From Weissella kandleri (GTDB lineage: Bacteria; Bacillota; Bacilli; Lactobacillales; Lactobacillaceae): a stretch of DNA of 64,000 bases. Of the stretch, positions 7,481 to 16,440 are shown piece by piece. Positions within the stretch are counted from its first letter, which is position 1, and each line of letters opens with the position of its first letter. A model generated the notes under the pieces. The model searched no databases, had not been told where the DNA came from, and saw only the letters and a list, made by a program, of their open reading frames with translations. The stretch spans positions 158,610 to 222,609 of the forward strand of contig NZ_JQBP01000003.1 of NCBI RefSeq assembly GCF_001438705.1, read 5' to 3'. The translations under genes were made by a program, and so were the position numbers.

Positions 7481-9253
7481 TTATTGCGTAACCAGCTGTT
7501 CTTGTACATATTCTTTGTATAATGGATGATTTTTTAATAATTCATTATGTGAACCAGAACCTGTAATCTTTCCTTGTTCTACAAAATAAATTTTATCAGC
7601 ATCTACAATTGTTGCTAGCCGATGTGCAATGACTAAGGTTGTTCGATTTTGCATTAGTTTTTCTAATGCCTTTTGGACCATGGCTTCAGATTCTGAGTCA
7701 AGTGATGCTGTGGCTTCATCTAACATTAAAATTTTAGGATTTCTTAGGAAAGCTCGCGCAATTGCTAAGCGTTGTCGTTGACCACCTGAAACCATAATTC
7801 CGCGTTCGCCGACTTGTGTTTCTAATTGATTTGGCATATTTTTAACAAATTGATCAGCATATGCTAACTGTAAGACATGCCATAATTGATCGTCAGTATA
7901 TTCTTCATTTAATCCGTAGGTTAAATTTTCACGAATTGTTCCCGCCATAATCGCAGAATCCTGTGCTACAAAGCCGATTTGTTGGCGCCAATTTTTTAAA
8001 TTAATATTATTAACAGTTTGATTTCCAATCTGAATATCCCCACTGTTTGGGTTATAAAATCGTTCTAATAATTGGAATATGGTTGATTTTCCACCTCCTG
8101 ATGGTCCTACAAACGCTACAATCGTATTGGGCTTAGCCTCGATTGTAATATTATGTAAAATTTCTTCAGCGGATGTATAACCAAATTCGACATTTTTAAT
8201 TTGTAAGGTTTGGCCTTCAACGTCTATCGTTTTCCCTTTTTCAAAATCTTCAGGGTCTTCATTTAAAATTTCAGCTAAACGTTGCGTTGATCCTTGAGTT
8301 TTGGCATAGGTTGTTGAAAAAGTTCCTAAAACCATAAAGGCTGGCATTATTTGGAATAAATACATTAAAAAGCTAAATAGTGTTCCCATTGTGGACTGTC
8401 CACCAGCAATTCTTAACGCGCCGACCACTAAAATTACGACAAAGAGTCCCATCATCACTAAGCTCATCATTGGTCCGACGATTCCATCAACGATCGCTTC
8501 TTTTCTACCAAATTTAAATAAACGATTGATTGCAGCATCTCCCGTCGAGATTATTTGATCTTCGGCACCAGATGATTTAACTAAACGCATTTCAGCCAAC
8601 GTTTCTTGGGCAACACCTGAAAAATCAGCCATGGCGTCCTGTGTAGCATGTCCTACTTTTCTTGAAAACTTCATTACTGGTAATAATAGCAATAATGTTA
8701 CTGGCGCTGCTAATAAAATCCAAAGCGCGAGGTGCCAATCAGTCGAAAACATAAGAACGATCGCGCCTAACATTTGTAGAACATTCGTGACAAAATTAGG
8801 CAGGTCATTAGCAACTAGCCGCTTTACTTGTGTTGTGTCATTAGTTAGACGTGATGTGATTTCTCCAGATTTAGTTTGATCAAAATAACTAACTTTTAGA
8901 ATTGATAAGTGTTTCCAAACAATAAGTCGTAGGTTTTTAACTAATTGCTCTCCTGCAACTGATGTTAAAAAACTTCCTACAGCTGAAATTAATGCCCCAC
9001 CAATAAATAGTGCTAACACAATACTTATTAACTGATAGTCCATTCCCTGTTTTCCCATGAATAAATTAATCAATTTTCCTGAATATTTAGGAGCTAATAA
9101 ATTGGCAAACACTCCAATTAATGATAAAAATAACCCAATTATCATTGACCCCCATTGTGGGTGTGCCATTTTAATAATCTTAATCAAACTTTTTGATCCA
9201 CCAATTTCTGAGCTTGTCTTGGTTGAGCTAGTTTTTCGTTGTTTGCGTTGCAT
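7481..9253 (-). CDS. ABC multidrug/lipid exporter, half transporter (BmrA/LmrA type)
   Basis: This is a 590-residue ABC exporter half-transporter with a six-helix membrane domain (about residues 30-330) and a C-terminal ATPase. The ATPase has Walker A GPSGGGKST (383-391), signature VSGGQ (488-492) and Walker B ILMLDE (508-513). Such proteins homodimerise and export hydrophobic drugs or lipids. It lies 26 bp behind a MarR-family gene on the same strand, the usual arrangement for a drug-responsive repressor and its exporter. There is no partner half-transporter. The pair lies between hsdR and nagB and looks like accessory cargo. The substrate is unknown. Confidence 0.9.
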   Translation of the reverse strand: MQRKQRKTSSTKTSSEIGGSKSLIKIIKMAHPQWGSMIIGLFLSLIGVFANLLAPKYSGKLINLFMGKQGMDYQLISIVLALFIGGALISAVGSFLTSVAGEQLVKNLRLIVWKHLSILKVSYFDQTKSGEITSRLTNDTTQVKRLVANDLPNFVTNVLQMLGAIVLMFSTDWHLALWILLAAPVTLLLLLPVMKFSRKVGHATQDAMADFSGVAQETLAEMRLVKSSGAEDQIISTGDAAINRLFKFGRKEAIVDGIVGPMMSLVMMGLFVVILVVGALRIAGGQSTMGTLFSFLMYLFQIMPAFMVLGTFSTTYAKTQGSTQRLAEILNEDPEDFEKGKTIDVEGQTLQIKNVEFGYTSAEEILHNITIEAKPNTIVAFVGPSGGGKSTIFQLLERFYNPNSGDIQIGNQTVNNINLKNWRQQIGFVAQDSAIMAGTIRENLTYGLNEEYTDDQLWHVLQLAYADQFVKNMPNQLETQVGERGIMVSGGQRQRLAIARAFLRNPKILMLDEATASLDSESEAMVQKALEKLMQNRTTLVIAHRLATIVDADKIYFVEQGKITGSGSHNELLKNHPLYKEYVQEQLVTQ

Positions 9254-9279
9254 AATTATTTTCCTCTTTTTACTAGTAA

Positions 9280-9858
9280 TTAGAACCTAGGATGATTAGT
9301 AAAATTATGTCTTGAATTTGGTGTTCGATGTAAATGATGTCCAAAATAATGATTCCGGTTCTTAATTTCATTAAATTGTGCGCGTTGTTGTTCACTTAAA
9401 TGTGCCATAAATTGTTTATCAAATTCCGTTGAATTTAAATGATTATTTAATTGCTCTAATTGTTTTCCGAATTGTATTTGTTCTTCATCTGTGAAAATAT
9501 TAAATATTTCATCTTCGATTTTGTTTCTAGTTAAATCAAGTTGATTCAAAAAATCGCGACCTTTTTGTGTAATCTTAATTAAAACAATCCGCGCGTCTTG
9601 TTGATCTTTAATCCGTTCAACTCTGTTTTCGTCTTCTAATTTTTTAATAATTTGTGTTACAGAAGCTGGCCGAATATTTAAAATGTCCGCAATTGTGCCT
9701 GCAGTAATGGGTTGATCACTTGTACTTAAAATTCGTAAAAGCCGGCGTTGATTATTTGGACGTTGCCGATGTTCATCATTTCGTGTCATCATCGTAAACC
9801 ACAAGCTTGGTTGGCGCATTAACTCCGTTAAATTTTCTAATATATTATTTTGTTCCAT
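9280..9858 (-). CDS. MarR-family transcriptional regulator
   Basis: This 192-residue winged-helix regulator has its helix-turn-helix near residues 48-75 (TAGTIADILNIRPASVTQII) and the wing with the family's Asp-Arg signature region (DQQDARIVLIKIT) at about 85-97. The C-terminal 40 residues are His- and Asn-rich, an unusual tail for MarR proteins that could bind metal or simply be disordered. It is the first gene of a two-gene operon with the ABC exporter. Its promoter carries repeated AATAACTAA boxes that are natural candidates for autoregulation. Confidence 0.88.
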   Translation of the reverse strand: MEQNNILENLTELMRQPSLWFTMMTRNDEHRQRPNNQRRLLRILSTSDQPITAGTIADILNIRPASVTQIIKKLEDENRVERIKDQQDARIVLIKITQKGRDFLNQLDLTRNKIEDEIFNIFTDEEQIQFGKQLEQLNNHLNSTEFDKQFMAHLSEQQRAQFNEIKNRNHYFGHHLHRTPNSRHNFTNHPRF

Positions 9859-9894
9859 GAGAATTTTCCTTGTTTATATTTAGTTTGGTCATTA

Positions 9895-9950
9895 AATAAC
9901 TAACAAACATTATTATAGATGTTTATTTAGTTTTGTCAAAGAATAACTAA
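9895..9950 (-). promoter_or_regulatory. marR-exporter promoter flanked by direct repeats (operator candidate)
   Basis: On the minus strand, TTGACA (9934-9939) and TATAAT (9912-9917) are separated by 16 bp: both boxes are perfect matches to the sigma-A consensus. The nonamer AATAACTAA occurs just upstream of the -35 (9942-9950) and again downstream of the -10 (9895-9903) in the same orientation. The layout suggests repression by the MarR protein encoded 37 bp downstream. Confidence 0.75.
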
Positions 9951-10029
9951 ATGTTTTTTGATTAATGTTATAATGAGCTAATTTTAACTTACTACTGATT
10001 AACAACCAAACAGATACCCCATCCAAACA

Positions 10030-10072
10030 AAAAAACGTTAAGTGCCGGCTTCCACCACACTTAGCGTTTTTT
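10030..10072 (-). terminator. nagB terminator
   Basis: An imperfect 11-bp stem (AACGTTAAGTG with CACTTAGCGTT) is followed on the minus strand by a long T run. It lies 12 bp past the nagB stop codon. Confidence 0.75.
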
Positions 10073-10083
10073 AAATTCATAAA

Positions 10084-10785
10084 TTATAGTTTACTTGCGG
10101 CTGCCTCATCCAAAATCACGATAACGTTAGCATGCTTTTGCAAAACTGAAGCTGGTACATCTTCAGAAACAGGGCCATCAATCATCGCCTTAACCGCATC
10201 CGCCTTGTTTGCACCATAGGCAACAACTAAGATTTGCTTAGCTTCCATAATAGACTTAATTCCCATTGAGTAAGCTTGTTTTGGTACTTCTTCTTTATTA
10301 GTAAAGAAGCGTGCGTTAGCTTCAATCGTTGATTCAGTTAAATCAACTTCATGCGTCGTTGATTCAAATGAAGTTCCGGGTTCATTAAAGCCAATATGTC
10401 CATTCCGACCTAGACCAAGAATTTGTAAATCACGCGGGTTCTTTTCCAAAATTGCATCATAGCGAGCAGCTTCAGCCTCACCATCAGGATTCAAACCATC
10501 TGGAACAAAACTTTCCTTAAATGGCTTCTTACTAAAGAAGTGTTCATTCATGAAGTAACGATAACTTTGCTCATGAGTTCCAGCAATACCCTTATATTCG
10601 TCTAAGTTAACTGAAATTTTATCAGAAAAATCCATATCACTTGCCGTAATCGTATCATAAATTGAAATTGGTGATGAACCAGTTGCCAAGCCAAAGACTT
10701 GGGCTCCATTGGCTAATGTATCCGCAAAAACCTGTGCTCCAACTTTTCCGCCTTCAATTTGATCTTTAACTCTAATAATCTTCAT
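10084..10785 (-). CDS. nagB: Glucosamine-6-phosphate deaminase
   Basis: NagB converts glucosamine-6-phosphate to fructose-6-phosphate and ammonia, the step that feeds amino sugars into glycolysis. The protein has the sugar-phosphate isomerase signatures ATGSSP near residue 33, NLDEYKG and [12 protein letters not shown]. The start chosen is ATG 10785, behind an AAAGGGG ribosome site, giving 233 residues as is usual. An upstream in-frame ATG at 10818 would place the operator inside the gene. It is monocistronic, with its own promoter and terminator. A GntR-type palindrome in the promoter suggests induction by glucosamine-6-phosphate through NagR. nagA is not in the window. Confidence 0.95.
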   Translation of the reverse strand: MKIIRVKDQIEGGKVGAQVFADTLANGAQVFGLATGSSPISIYDTITASDMDFSDKISVNLDEYKGIAGTHEQSYRYFMNEHFFSKKPFKESFVPDGLNPDGEAEAARYDAILEKNPRDLQILGLGRNGHIGFNEPGTSFESTTHEVDLTESTIEANARFFTNKEEVPKQAYSMGIKSIMEAKQILVVAYGANKADAVKAMIDGPVSEDVPASVLQKHANVIVILDEAAASKL

Positions 10786-10803
10786 GATATTCCCCTTTAT
10801 CTT

Positions 10804-10846
10804 AATGGTATATACCAATTATAAAAGACCCGTTCAATAATAGCAA
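10804..10846 (-). promoter_or_regulatory. nagB promoter with NagR/GntR-type operator
   Basis: On the minus strand, TTGCTA (10841-10846) and TATAAT (10818-10823) are spaced by 17 bp. Directly after the -10 lies TGGTATATACCA (10806-10817), a perfect 12-bp palindrome in an ATTGG...-type context. This matches the sites of NagR/YvoA and DasR-like HutC-subfamily GntR repressors. Related sequences occur at the glmS promoter of this window. Confidence 0.75.
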
Positions 10847-10904
10847 GCCCTTTTCTCCTTTTTCCATAAACTTATCAATGCAACAATGTGCTAAAATAAA
10901 AGAT

Positions 10905-10918
10905 AGTAAGCGTTTTCA
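10905..10918. promoter_or_regulatory. CcpA-type cre site upstream of the AraC regulator
   Basis: AGTAAGCGTTTTCA agrees with the consensus TGWAANCGNTNWCA at all positions but the first. It lies about 20 bp before the likely start of the AraC-family gene, so catabolite repression of that gene is inferred. Confidence 0.55.
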
Positions 10919-10936
10919 CCCATGGAGGTAATGATC

Positions 10937-11848
10937 GTGGAAAAATCAATTTATAATTTAGTTGATACCCATACTTTTCAGGCAAGTATCTTTTATATTT
11001 TTAGTGGTATTAGCCAAACTTTGCCCTTCCATACCTTTGGCCCTGCAAAGCGCCATGACTTCATCATTCACTTTGTCTTATCAGGGCAGGGACTCTTCTT
11101 TGTCAAAGATCACCAATTTCAACTAAAAGCCGGCGATGCTTTTTTAATCCGCCCCCAAGAAACTAGCTTTTATCAATCCGATATTAAAAATCCTTGGTCA
11201 TACGCTTGGATTTCCTTTAATGGCGACCAGGCCGCTCAAATCATTGAAGAACTGTCTCCCTTTAAAAATCATCAACAAGTATTTCATACTTCTAATAATG
11301 ATCAATACTTAAACTTAATTACCGAAACGCTCAATCTATCCGATGCCAGTCCGCAGAGTGAATTACAGTTAAATTTAATTGTCAATCAATTACTATTACA
11401 ACTTTCCAAAGAAAACGTCCCCCATCAAGCTCCCGCTCCGGCCTTCAAAGGATCGCGTTTAGCTCGGCTGGCCCGCGAATATATTGATAATCATTATGAG
11501 CAAGGGATTTCGGTATCCGATGTGGCCCACGCTTTAAATATTGATCGTTCGTATCTTTCACGCGTTTTTACCAATAATTTTAGTATGTCACCCAAAGCTT
11601 GGCTTATTGGTGTCCGGATCAATAAAGCTAGTGAACTCCTCCAATCTCAACAATTGACGGTTGAAAAAATTGCCGAAATGGTCGGTTTTAATAATGTGGC
11701 TGTCTTCAGTCGTGCTTTCCTAAAAATGACTGATGAAACCCCAAGTCAATATCGTAAACAACATAAACGACTCCGCACCACCCAGGTCAATTTCTCAGAA
11801 ATTCAAAATTTAATTAATACGGCTAAACCCGTTCGCCGAACCACCTAA
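10937..11848 (+). CDS. AraC-family transcriptional regulator with cupin sensor domain
   Basis: This regulator of about 303 residues has an N-terminal cupin-like sugar-sensing domain (about residues 10-150) and a C-terminal pair of AraC helix-turn-helix motifs (ISVSDVAHALNIDRSYLSRVF and the later VEKIAEMVGFNNVAVFSRAF). It resembles MsmR/RafR-type activators of sugar operons. The start is taken as GTG 10937, 8 nt after a GGAGG at 10924-10928. The ATG codons at 10922 and 10931 overlap or crowd that ribosome site. It is divergent from nagB and convergent with the galactose operon. A role in controlling the lacS-galK-galT genes is plausible from position, not shown. Confidence 0.88.
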   Translation: MEKSIYNLVDTHTFQASIFYIFSGISQTLPFHTFGPAKRHDFIIHFVLSGQGLFFVKDHQFQLKAGDAFLIRPQETSFYQSDIKNPWSYAWISFNGDQAAQIIEELSPFKNHQQVFHTSNNDQYLNLITETLNLSDASPQSELQLNLIVNQLLLQLSKENVPHQAPAPAFKGSRLARLAREYIDNHYEQGISVSDVAHALNIDRSYLSRVFTNNFSMSPKAWLIGVRINKASELLQSQQLTVEKIAEMVGFNNVAVFSRAFLKMTDETPSQYRKQHKRLRTTQVNFSEIQNLINTAKPVRRTT

Positions 11849-11856
11849 ACTCACCA

Positions 11857-11893
11857 AAAAGCACGTACCAAGAATGAATGGATACGTGCTTTT
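11857..11893. terminator. Bidirectional terminator between araC-type gene and galT
   Basis: A perfect 11-bp stem, AAAAGCACGTA with TACGTGCTTTT, has flanking A and T runs. It serves both converging genes. Confidence 0.85.
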
Positions 11894-11896
11894 CAA

Positions 11897-13387
11897 TTAT
11901 TCATTTAAACTGGCAATAAAAGCATCAAATCCTTGTTGGCCAGCTGCATCTTTTTTAAACACACCCGCATCTTCCAATACGCGCGTGAAAACATCTGCCA
12001 CCGCTTGGTCGACATATTGATCGACAGCTTGTGGATCATTAGCATCAAATGCACCCGCTTCTAACCTTGATAACCAAGGTTGATGCATCGGTGCCACGTC
12101 TGCTGGCAAGCCTTGCAGTGCCTTTTTAACTTCTGCTAATTCAGGCACTAGTCTTGGTGGTAAAATCGCCAAGCCCATCACTTCAATAAGCCCGATGTTC
12201 TCCTTTTTAATATGTTGCACATCCGGATGTGGATGGAAAATACCATCAGGAAACTCAGCACTGACATTATTATCCCGCAAGATCAAATCTAATTCAAAAT
12301 CAGCTCCGCGTCGCCGCATAATAGGCGTGATTGTATGGTGTCTTTGCCCCTTTGTATCAAATGCATTAATCGACAATGATGGTTGACTATACTGGTTCCA
12401 ATGGTTCATCACCCGTTCGGCTGCCTCAATTAATTGCTGCTTATCATTAGACTTAAGACGAATCACACTCATCGGCCACTCAACAATCCCAAATTGTACT
12501 TCTGGAAAATCAGCTAAGGAAAAAGTCTTCCGTAAAGGCGCCTTGGCCATTGGAAATTCGTGCTGACCAGCTTGATAATGATCATGTGTGAGAATCGAAC
12601 CACCAACAATTGGTAAATCAGCATTAGACCCAATCATATAATGTGGGAATTGTTCCACAAAATCAGCTAAGCGTTCTAAACTAGCCCGATTGACAATCAT
12701 TGGCCGATGTTCATGGTTTAAAACAATGGCGTGCTCTTTGAAATACGCATATGGAGAATATTGAAATCCCCAATCGGTCCCTTGCAACTGTAAATGGACC
12801 ACTCGATGATTAGTGCGTCCAGCTTGGTTTAAGCTGCCAAAGAAGCCTTCATTTTCCATACATAAAGCACATTGTGGGTATTGATGCGGCGGTAACTGAG
12901 CAGCAGTCGCAATTGCTTTGGGATCCTTTTCCGGTTTAGACAAATTAATCGTAATTTCCATTTGACCGTATGGACTATCACCATAATAATGGATATTTTT
13001 AGCTATCGCGCGGGTCTTAATGTAATCATTTTGTTGCGATAATTGGTAAAAATAATTAGTTGCCGCTTGCGGACTCTCATCATACTTGTGCCAAAAGTTA
13101 TGATTCACTTGACTAGGTAATGGCGTGATAGTATCCATAATTAAGGCCGTCATCATATCTTCATTCACCGCTGTATTAATCTCCCCAGCTTGCCGTGCCT
13201 GCTCTAATAAAGCATCAAGTAAGCGCAACGGATCTTTTTCAATCGTTTGTGCCACTGGTTCAAAATTTGTCGCACCAATCAACCGTAATAACATATTCTG
13301 TTGATAAACACGATCCTCGGCTTGAATCCGCCCATTTTCAATTGCTATTGTTACTAAATCATGCACTGCTTGACTTACCTGCATCAT
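11897..13387 (-). CDS. galT: UDP-glucose-hexose-1-phosphate uridylyltransferase, Firmicutes type 2
   Basis: GalT exchanges UDP-glucose and galactose-1-phosphate in the Leloir pathway. The 496-residue length and motifs (GSILTHDHYQAG, and IVNRASLERLADFVEQFPHY upstream of it) identify the long GalT form of low-GC Gram-positives rather than the E. coli type. The start at ATG 13387 has an AGAGGAT ribosome site. A second ATG follows directly. It is the last gene of the permease-galK-galT operon, 22 bp after galK, and ends at a bidirectional terminator. galE and galM are not in this window. Confidence 0.95.
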   Translation of the reverse strand: MMQVSQAVHDLVTIAIENGRIQAEDRVYQQNMLLRLIGATNFEPVAQTIEKDPLRLLDALLEQARQAGEINTAVNEDMMTALIMDTITPLPSQVNHNFWHKYDESPQAATNYFYQLSQQNDYIKTRAIAKNIHYYGDSPYGQMEITINLSKPEKDPKAIATAAQLPPHQYPQCALCMENEGFFGSLNQAGRTNHRVVHLQLQGTDWGFQYSPYAYFKEHAIVLNHEHRPMIVNRASLERLADFVEQFPHYMIGSNADLPIVGGSILTHDHYQAGQHEFPMAKAPLRKTFSLADFPEVQFGIVEWPMSVIRLKSNDKQQLIEAAERVMNHWNQYSQPSLSINAFDTKGQRHHTITPIMRRRGADFELDLILRDNNVSAEFPDGIFHPHPDVQHIKKENIGLIEVMGLAILPPRLVPELAEVKKALQGLPADVAPMHQPWLSRLEAGAFDANDPQAVDQYVDQAVADVFTRVLEDAGVFKKDAAGQQGFDAFIASLNE

Positions 13388-13409
13388 TTTATCCTCTTAT
13401 TAATCATTA

Positions 13410-14588
13410 TTATTCATCGTCACGTAACTTTTTAGCCCCATCACCAATTTGAGCTACGTAAAATTCTGGAGCGTATCCAACCTTTTCCATATACGCATCA
13501 TAGACATTATTCTCAAAATTAGCAATTTTATCTGTATCAACTAAAGCAATCGCACAGCCACCAAATCCAGCTCCCGTCATCCGAGCGCCCAAGACACCTG
13601 GTTGTGCTTGGGCCACATTCACTAACGTATCTAGCTCTAGCCCAGTTACTTCATAATCATCGCGCAATGAAGCATGTGAGGCGTTCAACATTTGACCAAA
13701 TTCAGCTAATTTACCTGCTGTTAAAGCATTCTTTGCTTCAATCGTCCGCTGATTTTCAGTCACCGCATGACGAGCCCGCTTAATTAAGGTTTCATCATCA
13801 ATCAATTGTTGATTAGCTTCAAATTCCGCTTCCGTTAGCTCACCTAAGGACTTGATATCCAACTTTGTCTGCAATCGCTTTAGGGCCTCTTCGCACTCAG
13901 CTCTGCGCTCATTATACTTTGAATCACTTAACTCGCGGCGCTTATTCGTGTTCATGATTACAACCTTATACTTACCTAATTCAACTGGTACCATTTCATA
14001 CTTCATAGTATTCACATCTAAAAGAATTGCTTCGTTGGCCCGACCAAAGCCAATCGCAAATTGATCCATGATTCCAGTGTTTAAACCGAAGTATTCGTTT
14101 TCCACCTGTTGCCCTGTCATCACCAAATCCAACCGGTTAACTTCAAGCTTAAAGAGATCTTGTAGCATAACTCCGACTAATAACTCTAATGAAGCTGATG
14201 ATGAAAGTCCAGCTCCATTAGGAATATTACCCTCGACCAGCAAATCAAAGCCAGAATCGAAGTAATAACCTTGGCGTTGCAGCATCAAAACAACCCCTTT
14301 GACATAATTAGCCCAGCCATGTTTTTCATCATACTCAAGATGATCCATATCAACTTGAATCACTCCATCAGCTTCAAAGTTCATAGAATACAAGAAAATT
14401 TTAGCATCTTGACGCTTATAAGCTACTCCATACGTTCCATAGGTAATTGAAGCTGGGAAAACATGACCCCCATTATAATCGGTATGCTCCCCAATCAAAT
14501 TAATCCGTCCTGGTGCAAAAAATTGTTCTGTTTGCTTAGGTCCAAATTTCTCCGCAAATTTAGTGTTTAATTCCTTAATCCGTGCCAT
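13410..14588 (-). CDS. galK: Galactokinase
   Basis: GalK phosphorylates galactose to galactose-1-phosphate. The 392-residue GHMP kinase has the galactokinase signature PGRINLIGEHTDYNGG near residue 26, the phosphate loop IPNGAGLSSSASLE near 122, and the C-terminal motif RMTGAGFGGCAIALV near 335. All are intact. It lies 49 bp downstream of the sugar permease and 22 bp upstream of galT, in one operon. Operon control probably lies in the cre-containing region upstream of the permease. Confidence 0.96.
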   Translation of the reverse strand: MARIKELNTKFAEKFGPKQTEQFFAPGRINLIGEHTDYNGGHVFPASITYGTYGVAYKRQDAKIFLYSMNFEADGVIQVDMDHLEYDEKHGWANYVKGVVLMLQRQGYYFDSGFDLLVEGNIPNGAGLSSSASLELLVGVMLQDLFKLEVNRLDLVMTGQQVENEYFGLNTGIMDQFAIGFGRANEAILLDVNTMKYEMVPVELGKYKVVIMNTNKRRELSDSKYNERRAECEEALKRLQTKLDIKSLGELTEAEFEANQQLIDDETLIKRARHAVTENQRTIEAKNALTAGKLAEFGQMLNASHASLRDDYEVTGLELDTLVNVAQAQPGVLGARMTGAGFGGCAIALVDTDKIANFENNVYDAYMEKVGYAPEFYVAQIGDGAKKLRDDE

Positions 14589-14637
14589 GCTAATACTCCT
14601 TTATCCAATCAATTAACATCTAACAGTTCATTACGCT

Positions 14638-16074
14638 TTATTCAGTTTGACCTTCATCGGCTTCATTTTGATAACGAATTTCCAATTCCTTCACGATTTC
14701 AGCATGTCGCTTCTCGGTTAATTTAATCTTCCAAACAAATATAATCATTGAAATTAACATCAAAACCGCCGGAATGACGAACGCATACATCTTATACGTA
14801 TGAATACCAGTGCTAGTCATATCTTGTGCGGTTGCACTACCAGTCATCCCAGCTGCAATGGCGACGAATCCAACAATCGCGTTTGAGAAAGCTCCCGCTA
14901 ACTTATCCAACAAAGGCCGTAATGATAAGGTCACCGCTTCTTTACGTACTCCATTCTTCCATTGCCCATACTCAACTGAATCCGTAATCGTCATCAAAAC
15001 CGACAAGAAGATTAATTGTTGTGGGAAATAGAACAAGATTAAGCCAATTAAAATCAAAGTTAAGTTAACCCCAGCTGTCATAAACATCACATATCCAAGC
15101 AGCATCAAAGTAATTCCGGTGATAAAGACGTAGCGCCGTGTAATTTTTTTAACCAAAATGGGGAACAAAGGCACCGCGATAATTCCAGTAATCATGGAAA
15201 CAATTCCCACAAGCGCAAATTCGCTTGACATTCCGACCACAAATTTGAAATAAAACATCAAGACCCCCGTCGTGGCAACGTTGGCAATCGCGTAGAACAT
15301 ATATGAAATTGCTAGCCACATCAACTGGTCATTCATAAAGATGGCTTTGAAGACATCAATAATATTATATTTCTCACGTTGTCCCTGGGTTCGCAAAATC
15401 GTATCATTTTCCTTAGAAAACTTGGCGGTGATTAGCGCTGATCCCGCTGACAAAACCGCAATCAAGACGGCAAACCAGAACCAACCAGCGGCACTCTCTT
15501 CACCTTTTCCACCAGTTAAAGCTGTAAAGAAAGCCAACATTGGAACGACTAAAGCCGTAGTACCATTAGCCCCCAAGGAAGAACCAAACCGTGCAAATGT
15601 GGCTAATGTTCCTCGCTCGGACGTATCATTTGATAATGCGGGAATCATTGACCAAAAAGCAATGTCTTTAAATGAATAGAATGCATCCAAAATAATAAAG
15701 ACAATCACAAACAATCCTAAATACAATGACGGTTTATTCACTGCTAAACCAAAAAAATTTGTATAAATAACCACTAAAGCAATCGCCGAAACGGTCCCAC
15801 CAATCACTAACCATGGCTTAAACTTACCATATTTAGTTTTTGTGCTATCAATGACACTTCCAATAATTGGATCAAAAATAATTTCTACCAAACGAATTCC
15901 AACGACTAATGAAGTGACCATCCCAATATATTTTGCTTCATCAGCCTTATTAGCCCCTGCAAACAAAGTACTCGTTACAAAGATCATGAAATACGTTGAT
16001 AGTGTGACATAATATGCATCATGGCCAAAGGCTCCAAACGCATATGCAAAACGTTGTTTCATTTTACTAGACAT
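14638..16074 (-). CDS. GPH-family sugar:cation symporter (galactoside permease, no IIA domain)
   Basis: This is a 478-residue, 12-helix permease of the glycoside-pentoside-hexuronide family (LacS/MelB/XylP group). The family's N-terminal pattern FGHDAYYVT and DPIIGSVIDSTKTKYGKFKPW are visible. It stops after the membrane domain and lacks the C-terminal EIIA-like regulatory domain of streptococcal LacS. Being first in an operon with galK and galT, it most likely imports galactose or a galactoside. No beta- or alpha-galactosidase is in the window, so the actual substrate is open. A perfect cre site precedes it. Confidence 0.9.
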   Translation of the reverse strand: MSSKMKQRFAYAFGAFGHDAYYVTLSTYFMIFVTSTLFAGANKADEAKYIGMVTSLVVGIRLVEIIFDPIIGSVIDSTKTKYGKFKPWLVIGGTVSAIALVVIYTNFFGLAVNKPSLYLGLFVIVFIILDAFYSFKDIAFWSMIPALSNDTSERGTLATFARFGSSLGANGTTALVVPMLAFFTALTGGKGEESAAGWFWFAVLIAVLSAGSALITAKFSKENDTILRTQGQREKYNIIDVFKAIFMNDQLMWLAISYMFYAIANVATTGVLMFYFKFVVGMSSEFALVGIVSMITGIIAVPLFPILVKKITRRYVFITGITLMLLGYVMFMTAGVNLTLILIGLILFYFPQQLIFLSVLMTITDSVEYGQWKNGVRKEAVTLSLRPLLDKLAGAFSNAIVGFVAIAAGMTGSATAQDMTSTGIHTYKMYAFVIPAVLMLISMIIFVWKIKLTEKRHAEIVKELEIRYQNEADEGQTE

Positions 16075-16133
16075 AATATTACTCCTTAACGGATAACTAA
16101 ATAATAGGTTGCATCTACTCCTTTACTCTATCT

Positions 16134-16147
16134 TGAAAACGTTTACA
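16134..16147. promoter_or_regulatory. Perfect CcpA cre site upstream of the galactose operon
   Basis: TGAAAACGTTTACA matches the cre consensus TGWAANCGNTNWCA at every position. It lies 60 bp before the permease start codon, near or just downstream of the expected promoter, where CcpA binding would repress transcription in the presence of preferred sugars. Confidence 0.8.
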
Positions 16148-16386
16148 TTAGTAGCTTTTTTTGTGCTTCAGATATGACGTTTTGTGACTTTTAATTGTGA
16201 AGTAAAATTCAATTAACTTCGCCATTCGTAACGTTTAATTTCGAGATTCTATCAGGTCAGCTCATTAACATAAGCTAATGATGTCTTACAAAGATTTCAT
16301 TTTATATTTATGAATTAAACATATGATTCATATGGCATATTTCTAATTTAATTCATTTAATTAAACTTGAATATTTTATAACAAGC
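16148..16386. promoter_or_regulatory. AT-rich upstream region of galactose operon with CATATG repeats
   Basis: This non-coding stretch separates the galactose operon from the MFS gene. It contains two CATATG hexamers three bases apart (16320-16325 and 16329-16334). It also has the motif AATTAAAC at two places, about 16313-16320 and 16368-16375. Such repeats 170-250 bp upstream of the permease are candidates for binding the nearby AraC-family activator. No coding sequence was seen, and a clear -35/-10 pair could not be chosen. Confidence 0.35.
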
Positions 16387-16416
16387 AAAAAAGACCAAAA
16401 ATCAATTTTTGGTCTT
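16387..16416 (-). terminator. Terminator after MFS transporter gene
   Basis: A 12-13-bp stem (AAGACCAAAAAT with ATTTTTGGTCTT) is followed by a T run on the minus strand, 25 bp past the stop codon. Confidence 0.85.
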
Positions 16417-16440
16417 AAGCACTTAATTTTACAGATATTA

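Noticed and set aside
10786-10818. N-terminal extension of NagB to ATG 10818
   Set aside because: It would add 11 residues not found in the family and place the operator palindrome inside the gene; ATG 10785 has the ribosome site.
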